Shown here one piece after another: positions 1 through 11,307 of a stretch of 64,000 nucleotides of DNA. The stretch lies in NCBI GenBank assembly GCA_026874595.1, contig CM049309.1, positions 39,077,079 through 39,141,078 of the forward strand, given 5' to 3'. Under the pieces are notes generated by a model. That model saw nothing but the letters and a program-made list of their open reading frames with translations. It had not been told where the DNA came from and did not search any database. The position numbers were made by a program, and so were the translations under genes. The stretch's first letter is position 1; every line of letters begins with the position of its first letter. This DNA is from Sipunculus nudus. Taxonomy: Eukaryota > Annelida > Sipuncula > Golfingiida > Sipunculidae.

Positions 1-968
1 AATATAAGCTGTATTATGAGTTGTTGTTGTTTAGCTTATGTATGATTTTGATAGTACCTTTGGAGACAGGGAAGAGGATTGATTTCATTTATTTTATTAA
101 CAATTGAAGTACTATTGTCACACAGATTTTGACTTGGCCATATAACTTATAAGCAGAACATATAATATAAGAGTTTAACTATTTATTAAAAAAAATTACA
201 AATATTGTCCCAAATATAATTTTTATTAAAAATAATAAGAGAATCATATGATTTTTTAAAATGAAATATAACTGATATGATTATTAAAATAATATTAAAG
301 AATAAATTCATGAATGCATTCATGAATACATTTTGAAAGTATTTGCACGAGTATTCATATACTTTCATTTTTACCTGAATTCCCATTCTTTATGCAAGAA
401 ATTTTATAATGGAGTACATAATCATATTCGTATTTAAATACAATTACAAAGTATTCGCACCATGTCTGGTATTTATTCAATTTTCACCAAACAATGATGT
501 TGAGAATCCAGAATATACAAAATTCACACATTTAAATAATGATCATAAGTACCTGGTTTTATGGCTTTTATTTATATTAAAAAATAACTGTAAAAAATTC
601 ATTTTGGACTAATTTCACATCAATGTACACACTAGACACAGTAGGAATCTAGATTAATATTATCAACTGCATCTTTGTCTATCATTAATTTCCTTCATAC
701 GATCCCTAATGATTAGTAATGAATAATATGATTTACTTCTTTATCATTAAAATTGAACTGAAAAATGCCATAGGTGACTGCATGGTGTTATTTGGAATAT
801 GTGACATTCTACCCATCGATACAAGATTCTCATATCATCAGTAACTGCAAGTTAATTTCCTGTTATTATAAACTAACAAATTCCTTTTCTATTTTTCTTT
901 AATTTGTTATTAAAAACCAATAAAAAATTATTAATTTGTTGTTTATTGTTATGTTGTTGGTTAAAACT
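1..968. other. AT-rich non-coding stretch
   Basis: Very AT-rich sequence with only short chance reading frames lacking recognisable domains. It lies downstream (minus-strand sense) of the SV2-like exon, so it is inferred to be intron. I see no exon with both splice sites here. Confidence 0.5.
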
Positions 969-2536
969 ACTAGATGAGTTGGGTTGGACACCTGGATCAA
1001 CTGTGGCTGGCCATAAGCTGCCTGGATTCCTGTATGCCTCGCCTCAAGCGTGCATAATTTGATGAAAGGTCAACAAGGTCAACATACAGGTGACTCAAGA
1101 GGGGCTGGAGAGAGCCAAAGTCTGACAGGGTCTCATAAAAACATTAATAAAAGCTACAATTTTTGGCCAATTTCTTTCAGCTTTCTAAACTAAAAAGCTG
1201 AAATCCTTATGTGTGCATGATATGAAAATTATATCAACAGTGCTCACGGGAAACAAACGTGCCATGGTCACAGTTGGGCAAAATTTAAGGTACTAATTTT
1301 ATATTTATACAAATAACTTATAAAATTTTAAAAATTCAGAACTAATTTTGGGTATTCAATTGAATCTTGATTAAATAATGTTACATCCCTGACAAAAAAA
1401 TCTCTAGCAATGCCCTTGTGAAGGGAGTAAATATATTTCTTGATTTTTTACAAAGTGCATTATGTTTGGGCCCATAACTTAAAACAATTACGCAATACTG
1501 ACATCATTCTGGGATGTGCATAGAGAATGAAAAATATGCATATTGTTTATGATTAAAGTCAGATCAGTGGTTTTGATATTAGGCAGTCTTGAAGTGTAAC
1601 AATGGGTTTTTAATGGAAAAATGAAGTTTTTCATTAATATCTCGAAGGTATTAAGTCCTAGTGACCAAATTCTTGGCATGGTAGGGGATTTTGGAGACAT
1701 CTAACTGTATGCTGAATTTAAGGAACTTAGAGCTGAAGCTGGGGAGCTGAGCTTTTGCAAACTGCATAACACTAGCTTGATGTAAACAATATGTTACAAG
1801 GTGCTTGAAAACCTGATTAAAATCTACAGTTTTTGATCAACTGGTTTCAAATTTTTGGTGTTAACAGTTGAAATGCTGACAAAAACATGCTGTGAAAATT
1901 AAATCCACAGTACTTACAGAAAAAAAACGTGCCATGGTCAAAGTTGGGCAAAATTTAAGGTACCAATTTTTTATTTTTATTAATATTTTAAAAAATTTAA
2001 AAGATTTTCATCTAATTTTGGGTATACAATTTAATTTTGATTAATTAAAGTTATATTACTGGAAAAAAGGTCCACAGCTTTAACATTTTTTGTGTTAAGT
2101 GATCAAATATCTTTCCTTATTTTTTTCAAATTGCATTATGTTTGGGCCCAGAACTATTTTAAATTAAATAATACAGACATAATTTCTGGCATGTAGATAG
2201 GAACTATATAGAGGAATATTTATGGTAAATATGAGGAAAAACAGATGAGTGGTTTTGATATTAGGCAGTCCTAAAGTGTGAAAATAGGTTTTTAATAAAA
2301 AATTGAGGTTTTTCCTTAATTTCTCAAAGGAACGAAGTCGCAAAGACCCAGTTTTCGGCTTGGTAGGAGATCTTGGGGACATCTAACATTATGCCGAATT
2401 TTGGATTCCTAGGTCTTACGGTTTCAAAACGTGCCACATCTACGGACGGACGGACGGACGGACGGACAGACGGACGGACGACGGACAATGGACCACGACT
2501 ATAGCTCAGATGACTTATAGTCAGCTGAGCTAAAAA
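969..2536 (+). repeat. Helentron-like (HINE/pearl-type) repeat, family 1
   Basis: The right end has a tetranucleotide run (GGAC)n at about 2443-2480, then a 29-nt terminal hairpin at 2503-2531: outer arms AGCTCAG/CTGAGCT, one A/G mismatch, inner arms TGACT/AGTCA and a TAT loop, followed by a run of A. The interior holds two diverged copies of a core about 670 bp apart, marked by CGTGCCATGGTCA at 1259 and 1929 and by GCATTATGTTTGGGCCCA at 1458 and 2133. The left end (ACTAGATG at 969) is the least certain part. Reading frames on the minus strand here are repeat shadows: the third copy at 16.9-17.05 kb has stops in the same frame. Confidence 0.7.
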
Positions 2537-2561
2537 AGGGACAGGTGGTGTACATGGTTAA

Positions 2562-2570
2562 TCTTCTTAC
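2562..2570 (-). other. Splice donor of the SV2-like exon
   Basis: The minus strand reads GTTAG|GTAAGAAG. The break falls within the helix 1-2 loop, after KGWL in phase 1. Confidence 0.8.
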
Positions 2571-2940
2571 CTAACCATCCTTTCATATGATCCGTCATGC
2601 ACAAATCTTTCTCTGCACTCGGCAGGATGAAAGCCACAACCATAAGTTCCACCATGTCCCCCATAAAGGCTAAACCAAGTACAACCACCAGCATCCATTG
2701 TAAGCGTCCAAATCCGCACACCTGAAGGGCTTTCTCATTAACCTGCCCAAACACCTCTTCAGGTGTCTGTGCAGCTTCCTCAGTTGCTGAGGGGTCCCCA
2801 TCTGGTGGACTGGGGTCATGTTCACTGCCACTTGTGAATCCATCTGGATTACCGTTTTCATCAGCAGGTGTGCCAGCTTCGTCAGTGTAGGTCGGCTGCG
2901 GTTTGGAAAACAGAGCCACGTCTTCTGGGTCGTCAGCCAT
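2571..2940 (-). CDS. SV2-like synaptic vesicle glycoprotein, first coding exon (partial gene)
   Basis: Encodes the N-terminus of an SV2-family member of the major facilitator superfamily. These are 12-helix membrane proteins, best known from synaptic vesicles and neuroendocrine granules. Residues 1-60 are acidic and rich in Pro, Asp, Glu, Ser and Thr, as expected for a cytosolic tail. Residues 62-80 lead into the first membrane helix (about 81-104), and CGFGRLQW followed by LPSAEKDLC..KGWLG is the SV2 signature around helix 1 and the following loop. The start at 2940 is the first ATG after an in-frame-independent splice acceptor at 2961-2962. The exon ends in phase 1, inside the Gly codon of KGWLG, at a GTAAGAAG donor, so the remaining helices are encoded left of this window. 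Vertebrate SV2 tails are longer and more basic. The A/B/C type cannot be assigned, and an SVOP-like relative is the main alternative, less likely given the LPSAEKD motif. Confidence 0.9.
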
Positions 2941-2960
2941 GATGGCAAGTCACATGAGAT
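2941..2960 (-). other. 5' UTR part of the SV2-like coding exon
   Basis: Twenty bases lie between the inferred splice acceptor and the ATG. They have no in-frame upstream ATG, and the start context GCCATCATGG is good. An overlapping frame running through the acceptor gives no SV2 similarity and is a shadow. Confidence 0.7.
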
Positions 2961-2975
2961 CTGAAAGTAATACAC
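2961..2975 (-). other. Splice acceptor upstream of the SV2-like start codon
   Basis: Read on the minus strand, TATTACTTTCAG precedes the exon, a pyrimidine-rich tract ending in AG. It implies at least one further non-coding (or alternative) 5' exon at higher coordinates. Confidence 0.7.
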
Positions 2976-3205
2976 TGGAATAATTTTATGTTGTTTTTTA
3001 AATAATTTCATGATAGCTTCCAACAGCACTGAACTAAATGTCAGTTCTTTACATGTTAGTCATTCGAGAATTTTCTCAAATCTACTTCACAACAAAACAG
3101 CACACATAAATTATAATATTTATTAGAAAAATACAAACATATCAAAGTACATGTACCGAGCATGAATGAAACAAGTGACTGACATCTCTTATTTCATTCG
3201 GCTCT

Positions 3206-4236
3206 AGGACAACTACCCCCCAGACAATTACCCCCCGGACAATTACCCCCCGACAATTACCCCCTGGACAATTACCCCCCAGACAATTACCCCCTGGACA
3301 ATTACCCCCTGAAAATTACCCCCTGGACAATTACCCCCCAGACAATTACCCCCAAGACAATTACCCCCAAGGACAATTACCCCCTTGGCCAACTACACCC
3401 GAGACATCTACCCCCAGACAATTACCCCCTGGTACAATTACCCCCCGGACAACTACCCCCATGGTATAATAACACTTTTAAAGTACACATTGTACAAACT
3501 AAAAGTAAAATATTCTGATGGTAAGAAAAAAAAATAATGGTGATAATATATTTCAAACCAAGCATAGGTACATACATCATGTGTATTGTAAAAACAGAAA
3601 AAAAATCCATCACATCAACTTTTCAGTAGCTGTTTACTAGTTCTAGGCGATGCCTCTAAGATGATTGTATTGTGTATTGTAAAAAAAATTATAAATATAT
3701 GGTTAAAAGTCTGTTATATGAAATTTGCTTTACATTAGCAAGTTGTAAAACAAAAGCTTTATAAACCTATGGTCCGTATAACCACCCACAAGCTTACAAT
3801 ATAATTCCATTCAAAAAGGGAATACCATTTATTCTGATCCATTCTTACCAGTCTCTATAAGTAATATCATAATAAGTAATAGCATGATATTATTATCTAA
3901 AGTGATTTTCTTTTTATTTTTTTGTTTGCAATTTATTTTATTTATTTCTTTGGGATTCTGTGCTACTCATTAGCAACACAGAATATATTTAAATGTATAA
4001 CGTGTACTTTAAATGTTTGATTTATACGATGGGGGTAATCGTCCAGGGGGTAGTTGTCCGGGGGGTAATTGTACCGGGGGTAATTGCCTGGGGGGTAGTT
4101 GTCTTAGGGGGTAATTTTCCTGGGGGGTAATTGTCTGGGGGTAGTTATCGGGGGGGGGGGGGGTAATTGTCCAGGGGGTAATTGTCGGGGGGTAATTGTC
4201 TGGGGGGTAATTGTCCAGGGGGTAGTTGTCCTGTTG
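3206..4236. mobile_element. Fold-back/MITE-like element with inverted minisatellite arms
   Basis: The left arm (3207-3470) is about 17 imperfect copies of a 15-mer like GGACAATTACCCCCC. The right arm (4029-4235) is its reverse complement, GGGGGTAATTGTCC. Inner flanks also pair: CCCCCATGGTATAATA near 3467 matches the complement of the sequence near 4030, and both sides carry TTTAAAGTACAC. The roughly 0.5 kb centre has no gene. Outer ends AGGACAACTACCCCC are shared in inverted orientation. This looks like a non-autonomous inverted-repeat element whose arms have expanded. Confidence 0.7.
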
Positions 4237-5302
4237 CCATTTCATTCATACTAGGTGCTACCTCACCACATGTACCAGTATATCATGTGCAGTCAAGTCG
4301 AGCTCTGAAAAACTAACTTTTATGAATCCACCGATAGGTGTCACTTGTTTTGTGTGACTACTAATTTCTCATATAAATAATTCAGTTATGGATTCCCTCT
4401 GGTCATAAAAGTGGCATTTTGTATGTACAATTTTTTGTAAATGGCTTTCTGACCACCACTAAACTATCAAGCTAAATTTATCTAACCTCTTGTTTGCCTG
4501 AACTTCTAATCTTGTTCCCACTGGAAAAGCAGCTCTCGAAGTGAGACCGTTGAAGGTAATTATTCATTCTTCAACTAGTTCATATAGAAAAAGCTTAAGA
4601 TCTTAATGATTTTTTATTTTTTAACTGCAGTAAAACAAACGCTGCTAACGACAGGTGTCTATTAACTCGTACATGAAAGATAAATGAATTCTTTAGTGAC
4701 AGCTGAAAGGAACAGTTCACACATGCTTTCCACATGCAGCCTTTAATTTATGTCTCTCACCACGCTCTACATGTTATACTTTTTCTTGGCCTAAATCTAA
4801 GTAAAAGTACATATGTGATTAATGAGCACTAAATGACTTATCTATAATCAGTATACCACCATGTAAATGCTTGCATGGGCAGTCATTGTGTTACAGGTCA
4901 CTTACCGTAGGCTAGCTCTAAATTAAAGCCAGCTCTCAACCAACCATAACATTGTTTTATCATGTATGGTGCTCTCAAATGAGGACCTCTGAATGCCCTG
5001 ACTCCACTGGTTTAACTCACTGGTTGCTCATTAGTCCAATGCTTATGATTATTCATTGAATGAATATGTGCTTAAGGTCACATAAAGTTCATGGATAGGT
5101 CAATTATGGTGCCACTTATTTATAAAACAACACTTACCAGGGATCACTAGCTCTTATGTGGTTAGTAGAGGATAAATAAGAACATGAAGAGTCTGCCAGA
5201 TTTTCCTGCACTTGCAGCTATCTACATGTGCTAATTATATTTGCTGATATTATAAGATTAACAAGATCATAACTACCAGTACACGGTAAATTTACTGCAA
5301 AT
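4237..5302. other. Non-coding stretch, no feature seen
   Basis: Unique-looking AT-rich sequence without a convincing exon or repeat. Confidence 0.4.
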
Positions 5303-6522
5303 GCAACTAGGGACCCATGGGTCTCAACGCTCAGCTGATTATGTCTTTTAGGATAATTCAAGAGCTTTTTCAAAATGTGGGTCCTGTTACCTTTACACTT
5401 GACTTTGAGACCTAAAAATCTGAGAACTTGTTATCCTAGAACTAAAACCATTATGAAGTGATTAAAAATCTTTTAAAAAGTGAGTACAGTGACCTTGACC
5501 TCTGACCAGGTAACCTCAAAATCTATATATTTCCTCCACTTTGGGCAGGTAAGCCATATGAGAAAGATGGAAGGTTTAGGCTGAAAAGTTTACTTTACAA
5601 AACATCCAAAATCTTTTTAAAGATGTTGTCCTGTGACCTTCACATTTGACCTTGTGACCCCAAAATCAAAATAATGCTTACTTTAGTGGAGGGCCATTAT
5701 TACATTAAGTTTGAAACCAATCTGTCTATCCAAACCGTTGTTATTGTTCATAAATTAATTTGTGAACAAATGGGCCCTGTGACCTTGACCTTTGACTCTG
5801 TGACCCCAAAATCAAAATGAATCTTTCCTATTGGCAGGTGAGCAATATGTGGAATTTGGAAGGGTTGTGATGTAAAGTTTTGTTTAAAATGCATCCACAA
5901 TCTTTTTATAGTAGTGGGCACTGTGACCTTGACCTTTGATCTCATGACCCCAAACCAATAGGGTTCTCACTTTAGTCTAGTCTGAAACCAATATTTCAAT
6001 CCAAACTGGAGTAAATGAGCATCTAGAAACAAATTTGTTTACAGATGGCCCCTTCGACCTTGAAATTACACCTTGTGACCCCAAAATCCATACATTTCTT
6101 CCGCCATTAGGAGGTCAGCAAAATGCGTAAGATGCTGTTATGTGACAGTCTCATAAATAGAAAAAAATCATAAAAATTTCACCAATTATCAAGAACTGGT
6201 AAAACTTGTCATGGTTAAAATTCAAGGCAAGATTCATTGCAATCCATATATTAATTAACAAGATACTGGAGGTTTTGTTTCAAATTTTTTTATCATTCTG
6301 GGGGGTACTTAAAAGCCCAATAGCTCAGAGAATATAGGTCACAGTGCCCTATTTTAGGTTTCAGAGGAGATTTTTAATTTAATCTCCCTGTATTTTCACT
6401 TAGCTTCTACGGTAAGCAGTCATGATTTGTGCCTTGCTAACAGATGACCAGACAGACAGACGGAAGAAGGACAAAGCACCATTCCTATACCTCAGTTGAC
6501 TTACAGTCAGGTGAGTTAAAAA
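5303..6522 (+). repeat. Helentron-like repeat, family 1, with TGACCT-rich core
   Basis: Starts ACTAGGGACC, then a perfect palindrome GACCCATGGGTC (5312-5323), then GCTCAGCTGA (5329-5338), which is complementary to the family 3' arm. Ends with a GACAGACAGACGG microsatellite and a decayed hairpin TTGACTTACAGTCAGGTGAG. The core is built of diverged units carrying GTGACCTTGACCTTTGA and TGTGACCCCAAAATC at about 5490, 5630, 5780, 5925 and 6050. Confidence 0.75.
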
Positions 6523-6631
6523 TTATCATTATACAATAAAATATGCACAGCAGGAAATTCTGGCAAATCTATATTAACACGTTTGTGCAATTTTAAAACA
6601 AAACACTTCTTTATCATAGCAAGAGGACATT

Positions 6632-7001
6632 TATCAGTGGCTCTGTCAAAAATCAATACAACTATAAATGGCTCTGACAAGAATTAATACAACTATCAAT
6701 GGCTCTGTCAAGAATCAATACAACAATAAATAGCTCTGTCAAGAATCTATACAACTATCAATGGCTCTGTCAAGAATCTATATATCTATCAATCGCCAGT
6801 CAATAATCAATACTATTATCAGTGGCTCTGGAAAGAATCAATACAACTATCAATGGCTCGGTCAGAATCAATACCACTATCAATAGCTTTGTCAAGAATC
6901 TATACAACTAACAATGGCTCTGTCAAGAATCTAAACAACTATCAATGGCTCTGACAAGAATCAATGCAACTATCAATGGCCCTGTTAAGAATCTATACAA
7001 C
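6632..7001 (+). repeat. Minisatellite, about 30-bp unit, left part
   Basis: Tandem copies of a unit like AATACAACTATCAATGGCTC / TGTCAAGAATC. The array stops exactly at the left end of the LTR-type element and resumes at 11308. Confidence 0.85.
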
Positions 7002-7722
7002 TGATACAGATGTGGGGTTGGGGATGTCCCCACACTGTATCACAAGCAGTTGCTGATGCGCGTGGCAGACAATGTTCCAAGACCAGTTTGATGACAGAAG
7101 TCTTTATTCACAGGACAGAGTCTGGGCCAGTCTTTGCTGAGGCCCTGCAGTGCCCAGCTAGACATGGTCCCTCTCTCTCTCTCTCTCTCTCTGACTCTCT
7201 GTGCGCACTACAGATAGTTTTGTTACACAGCTTTCACGTGACATATGAGACATTCATATCCATATTTCTGCATTTCGTCATAAAAGCTAAACCTTATTGG
7301 ATGACTCAAAGTAGGTCACAATTACATCAGAGTTATAAGTTGACTTAATGAGTTTTGCCAGATTTTACTGGATGAAAGTATTCTGGAAAATCCCAAGTCT
7401 GACCTGACATACATCCAGTTATAGACTGACCTACAAGTCCTATTTCCAAACTCATATAAACATAATCTGCCTGCCTCATCATAGAAACCAATTTAGAGCT
7501 AATTTGGGAGAGAACATTTAGGCTCTACAAACATACTGAATTGCCATTAGATACTTGGTCGTCTGATGAACATTAATTTCCTTTGGCTCTGTCTGAATAT
7601 CAGAACAGACTGAAACCAAGATTGATTTTCATTTGCCTCTAAAGTAAATTTTAGATGAAATATTGAAATATTCCTTTAAATATATGTCAAGTCACATATA
7701 CACCCTTTCTCACTCCATAACA
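7002..7722 (-). repeat. 3' LTR of the minus-oriented element
   Basis: 721 bp. Apart from the last roughly 25 bp at the left edge and the length of an internal CT run (about 7170-7192), I saw no difference from the copy at 10589-11307. This suggests a recent insertion. Reading frames crossing it (for example 7010-7348) are LTR sequence. Confidence 0.7.
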
Positions 7723-7735
7723 TATCCCTCTGGTA
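7723..7735 (-). other. Candidate polypurine tract
   Basis: The minus strand reads ACCAGAGGGATA immediately before the TGTTATGG start of the 3' LTR, which is the expected position and composition. Confidence 0.45.
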
Positions 7736-10316
7736 TTCAGAATGAGGCTCCGGCCTCATTGGCTAAGTCGGAGAAAAATTAGTTATTTCAAGAAAGATAA
7801 TCAGAAGACAGATGACAGAAATACATAATATGTAAGGATCAAGATACACTGCTTAAGTCTGCATGAACTGCAAGAACAGTAGCCATAATGTGAATAGAAC
7901 TAGCTGGCACTAGTGACAGTGTGTTGGATATATGTCTGAAGAGAGTAAAGTATTACATCACTGAGGTGTAATAGATTGCACATATCAATATAGATGTGAA
8001 GTACATGAACATATGTCACAGTTCCAGATGTAACTATGTAAGGAATAAAGTACTGTATGTTTTAAATTGATATGAGTACAACAACAATGCTTAAGCTGTC
8101 CTAAATAAGCTGAGAACAACATATATAATTCTATAGCTATACCTATATGTTCTAAAGACATTTTTTTTTTGTGAATTGACAATCCTAAACATTATCTAGA
8201 AGATAAAATGCTGATGTATAAGGAATCAGGAACAACATCGCAACCATGATGACATTATTTGACATCCTAAAATAAGCATTAAACATTAGATTAAATAAGT
8301 ATGGCAGTATCTAAATAGAATCAATAAATAAATATCTTAATAGATATGATTATAGCATCATACACAGATTATACAAGTACTATGCATACCGTATAAGCAA
8401 TGGAATAAGTCAAAGTATGTGAACCATTTTAACATAGTGTTACTGATGTTACATAAAGATGTTCTGTCTAACAGCAATATGCATTACCAATTATAACAAG
8501 TGAATTAGCAATGCCTGTAGCTAAACATATAATTCCTATGGGAAAAGTGATCATGAATTCTTAATCTGACAAAGTATATATACTCTTGTGCCTAAGAGTT
8601 TAACATATACATAGGTACATGACAATCTGCTCTGTGTGTTGATCAGTACCAATGATTCAAAATACATCTTGGCTTTCATACTTGCCATTGGGACAAGTTG
8701 ACTTGAGAATAATGGAAGGTAGATTTACTAATCCTTTAGCATAACACAACTGGTGTACCTTACCAGCAAATAAGTACATGACAGAATGATGTCATTCCTA
8801 ACGACAGAGGAATGTATACATAGGTTCCCATTTATTAGCCAATTTCTGTGCAGGAGCAAGGCGAAATGTGTAAAAATATGATGATAATGAAAATAAATCC
8901 CTGACAGGTGCATGTATCGATCTATACCTATAGGATTTTGATGTTAATTTTATTGCTAGCTATTTATGTGTAAGATCAAACATACATCTGTAGAGTGATG
9001 ATTTAAATTAAATGAAAAATGTTAATGATTGAAATCCTTGTCACTCCACATCTTGGTTTATGGGTTATCAGTATCATGAATGCAGTGACCAGAATGCATT
9101 TGCTCATGAAACATGTCTGTCATAGTACGCGTAAATGTGAATTCCTATGAGAAGAATTCCTGTGTTAACCTACATATCTTGCCTGGCAGGTCCAGCTATT
9201 AATGAGGTTAACCATATCAAACCCTTGTTTGAGGCAATAATGTGACCACAGGTCAGTGCATTATTGACTTTTGGAGTCATCACACTCCCCAGTTTGTCCA
9301 AATATCCTATATATTGGGGGGCTTCCCATGAACCCATGTTTGAGGACCAAACTGTGACAATTGAAAATAAGCATCGCATTGTGCTTTGGTGACACAATGT
9401 GCTACCATTCCATTAAATTTATAGCCAAGGGAGGATTTTGATACCTGTTGATTTGGTATGGACCAACACATGAGAAAATCTCAATATAAATGAATGCTAA
9501 CATGCTGATGGTTTTGCATATTGCTCTACTCTAGGAATTATTGTATTTAAATCAATATAGTCATTTTGGTGACATTACATATAAACATCTGAGATAGACA
9601 TAACTTGATCAAATCTAACATTGACAGTTCTACACCTTTTGCTGTGGTCTTGTAAACTTATTCCTAACCATATCAATAAGATAGACTCACTATAAATTAT
9701 ATCATTTTACAATTATGACACATCAATAAGAGAAAGTTATAGATTACTACACACATATTTTTTTTTGTTTTACAACATATACATGCAAAATGTTCTGAAA
9801 TGCCCCAATATTATAGTAGGCATGTAAAATTCAGAGTCTCTGGTTTTGTTTTTCATTACCTCAGGAAATCTTGTCTTCTTTGGGTCTTCTGTTGTCTTCT
9901 CTGCTGGTTTGGTTGGCTTCATTTTTTCCTAGAGTCATGGTATGGGAGGTGATGCAGAAGATAGCGGTAGAACGGCAAATCTGCTTCTAGTAGTTGCAGG
10001 AACATAGCAAGGAACTTGTTGTCACACAAAACACAGTGCACGTGGTATGGCCAGTATTATTGTTGACATAGGCCCGAAGCTGGCTTGTCCCGATATTGAT
10101 TTTTTTTGTGGCTGGTCAGGAACAATGATGATCACAGGTTGAGATATCACTTTTTTTTTTTAGCGAAAAATGTCATTTTTGCAACTTTAAATCACTGTTA
10201 AAGCATTGCACTGATTTACAGTGTCCTTTTGGTTTAAAGATACAGTGAGAGTCTTTGATCTTCTCAAGCAGAGCCCTGAGAAACTGCAGCCAAGTTAAAG
10301 TTTGAAGAAAGAGTTC
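7736..10316 (-). other. Interior of the LTR-type element, no retroviral-type genes
   Basis: About 2.6 kb of AT-rich sequence with only short frames. At 9860-9922 (minus) a 21-codon frame, rich in Lys, Pro and Thr, starts after a CTCTAG acceptor-like site and ends at a GAG|GTAATG donor-like site. It cannot be joined in frame to the SV2-like exon directly and lies inside the element. Confidence 0.5.
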
Positions 10317-10588
10317 TTAGCAAAAGTTTGATACCTTCAGCAGCAGAGATGACATTCTTGATGTTAGGCTGTGATCCGGTACCTGGGTTGAAGTTCCAAT
10401 GCATGGGTTGGTAGACCAGTCAATGGCATCTGTGGCTGCAAGAGGGGGATCTTCTGTCTTCACTCCAGCTGGCAGCATTGTCGGTTTTTCTGGTGCTGAT
10501 GTGCTGGAAGTGAATCCCGGTTCATCAACCAAAATGATACGGGACCCGGTCTCCACCATAATGATACAGGACCCGGTCTCAACCATAA
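10317..10588 (-). pseudogene. Possible leader/gag-like remnant or captured exon
   Basis: Just inside the 5' LTR the minus strand has three tandem copies of a 34-36 bp unit (GAGACCGGGTCC, CGTATCATTATGG). An open frame follows, reading through Thr/Pro/Ser-rich residues and ending MSSLLLK before a GTATCA donor-like site. No domain is recognised. It may be the leader of the element or a captured host exon. Confidence 0.25.
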
Positions 10589-11307
10589 TGATACGATGGA
10601 GGGGTCGGGGATGTCCCCACACTGTATCACAAGCAGTTGCTGATGCGCGTGGCAGACAATGTTCCAAGACCAGTTTGATGACAGAAGTCTTTATTCACAG
10701 GACAGAGTCTGGGCCAGTCTTTGCTGAGGCCCTGCAGTGCCCAGCTAGACATGGTCCCTCTCTCTCTCTCTCTCTCTGACTCTCTGTGCGCACTACAGAT
10801 AGTTTTGTTACACAGCTTTCACGTGACATATGAGACATTCATATCCATATTTCTGCATTTCGTCATAAAAGCTAAACCTTATTGGATGACTCAAAGTAGG
10901 TCACAATTACATCAGAGTTATAAGTTGACTTAATGAGTTTTGCCAGATTTTACTGGATGAAAGTATTCTGGAAAATCCCAAGTCTGACCTGACATACATC
11001 CAGTTATAGACTGACCTACAAGTCCTATTTCCAAACTCATATAAACATAATCTGCCTGCCTCATCATAGAAACCAATTTAGAGCTAATTTGGGAGAGAAC
11101 ATTTAGGCTCTACAAACATACTGAATTGCCATTAGATACTTGGTCGTCTGATGAACATTAATTTCCTTTGGCTCTGTCTGAATATCAGAACAGACTGAAA
11201 CCAAGATTGATTTTCATTTGCCTCTAAAGTAAATTTTAGATGAAATATTGAAATATTCCTTTAAATATATGTCAAGTCACATATACACCCTTTCTCACTC
11301 CATAACA
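10589..11307 (-). repeat. 5' LTR of the minus-oriented element
   Basis: 719 bp partner of 7002-7722. Followed on the minus strand by TTATGGTTGAGACCGGG, in which TGGTTGAGACC is a candidate primer-binding site. I cannot assign the tRNA. Confidence 0.7.

Larger units (their letters stand above)
7002..11307 (-). mobile_element. Non-autonomous LTR-type retrotransposon inserted in a minisatellite
   Basis: Two near-identical direct repeats (7002-7722 and 10589-11307) bound a roughly 2.9 kb interior. On the minus strand each repeat starts TGTTATGGAG and ends TGTATCA or CGTATCA, the TG...CA form of LTRs. A purine tract (AGAGGGATA) sits just before the left copy, where a 3' polypurine tract is expected in minus orientation. 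The same minisatellite flanks both sides, with a probable CAAC target duplication (6998-7001 and 11308-11311). No gag, protease, reverse transcriptase or integrase frame is present, so it would need help in trans. A segmental duplication is the alternative. Confidence 0.65.

Noticed and set aside
1488-2382. Two similar minus-strand peptides starting MSPKSPT and MSPRSPT
   Set aside because: They are two copies of the tandem repeat core. The third copy near 16.9-17.05 kb breaks the frame, so there is no sign of selection on a protein.
2670-3029. 119-codon minus-strand frame overlapping the SV2-like exon
   Set aside because: It is the shifted frame of the same exon, crosses the splice acceptor and shows no family similarity.
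7002-7348. A 112-codon plus-strand protein (also at 10399-10779)
   Set aside because: The same frame appears in both LTR copies and includes a CT microsatellite. It is LTR sequence read in the opposite sense to the element.
9860-9922. Minus-strand mini-exon (21 codons, ATG to GTAATG donor) as an upstream coding exon of the SV2-like gene
   Set aside because: Joined to the 2960 acceptor it runs out of frame with the SV2-like protein, and it lies inside the LTR-type element.
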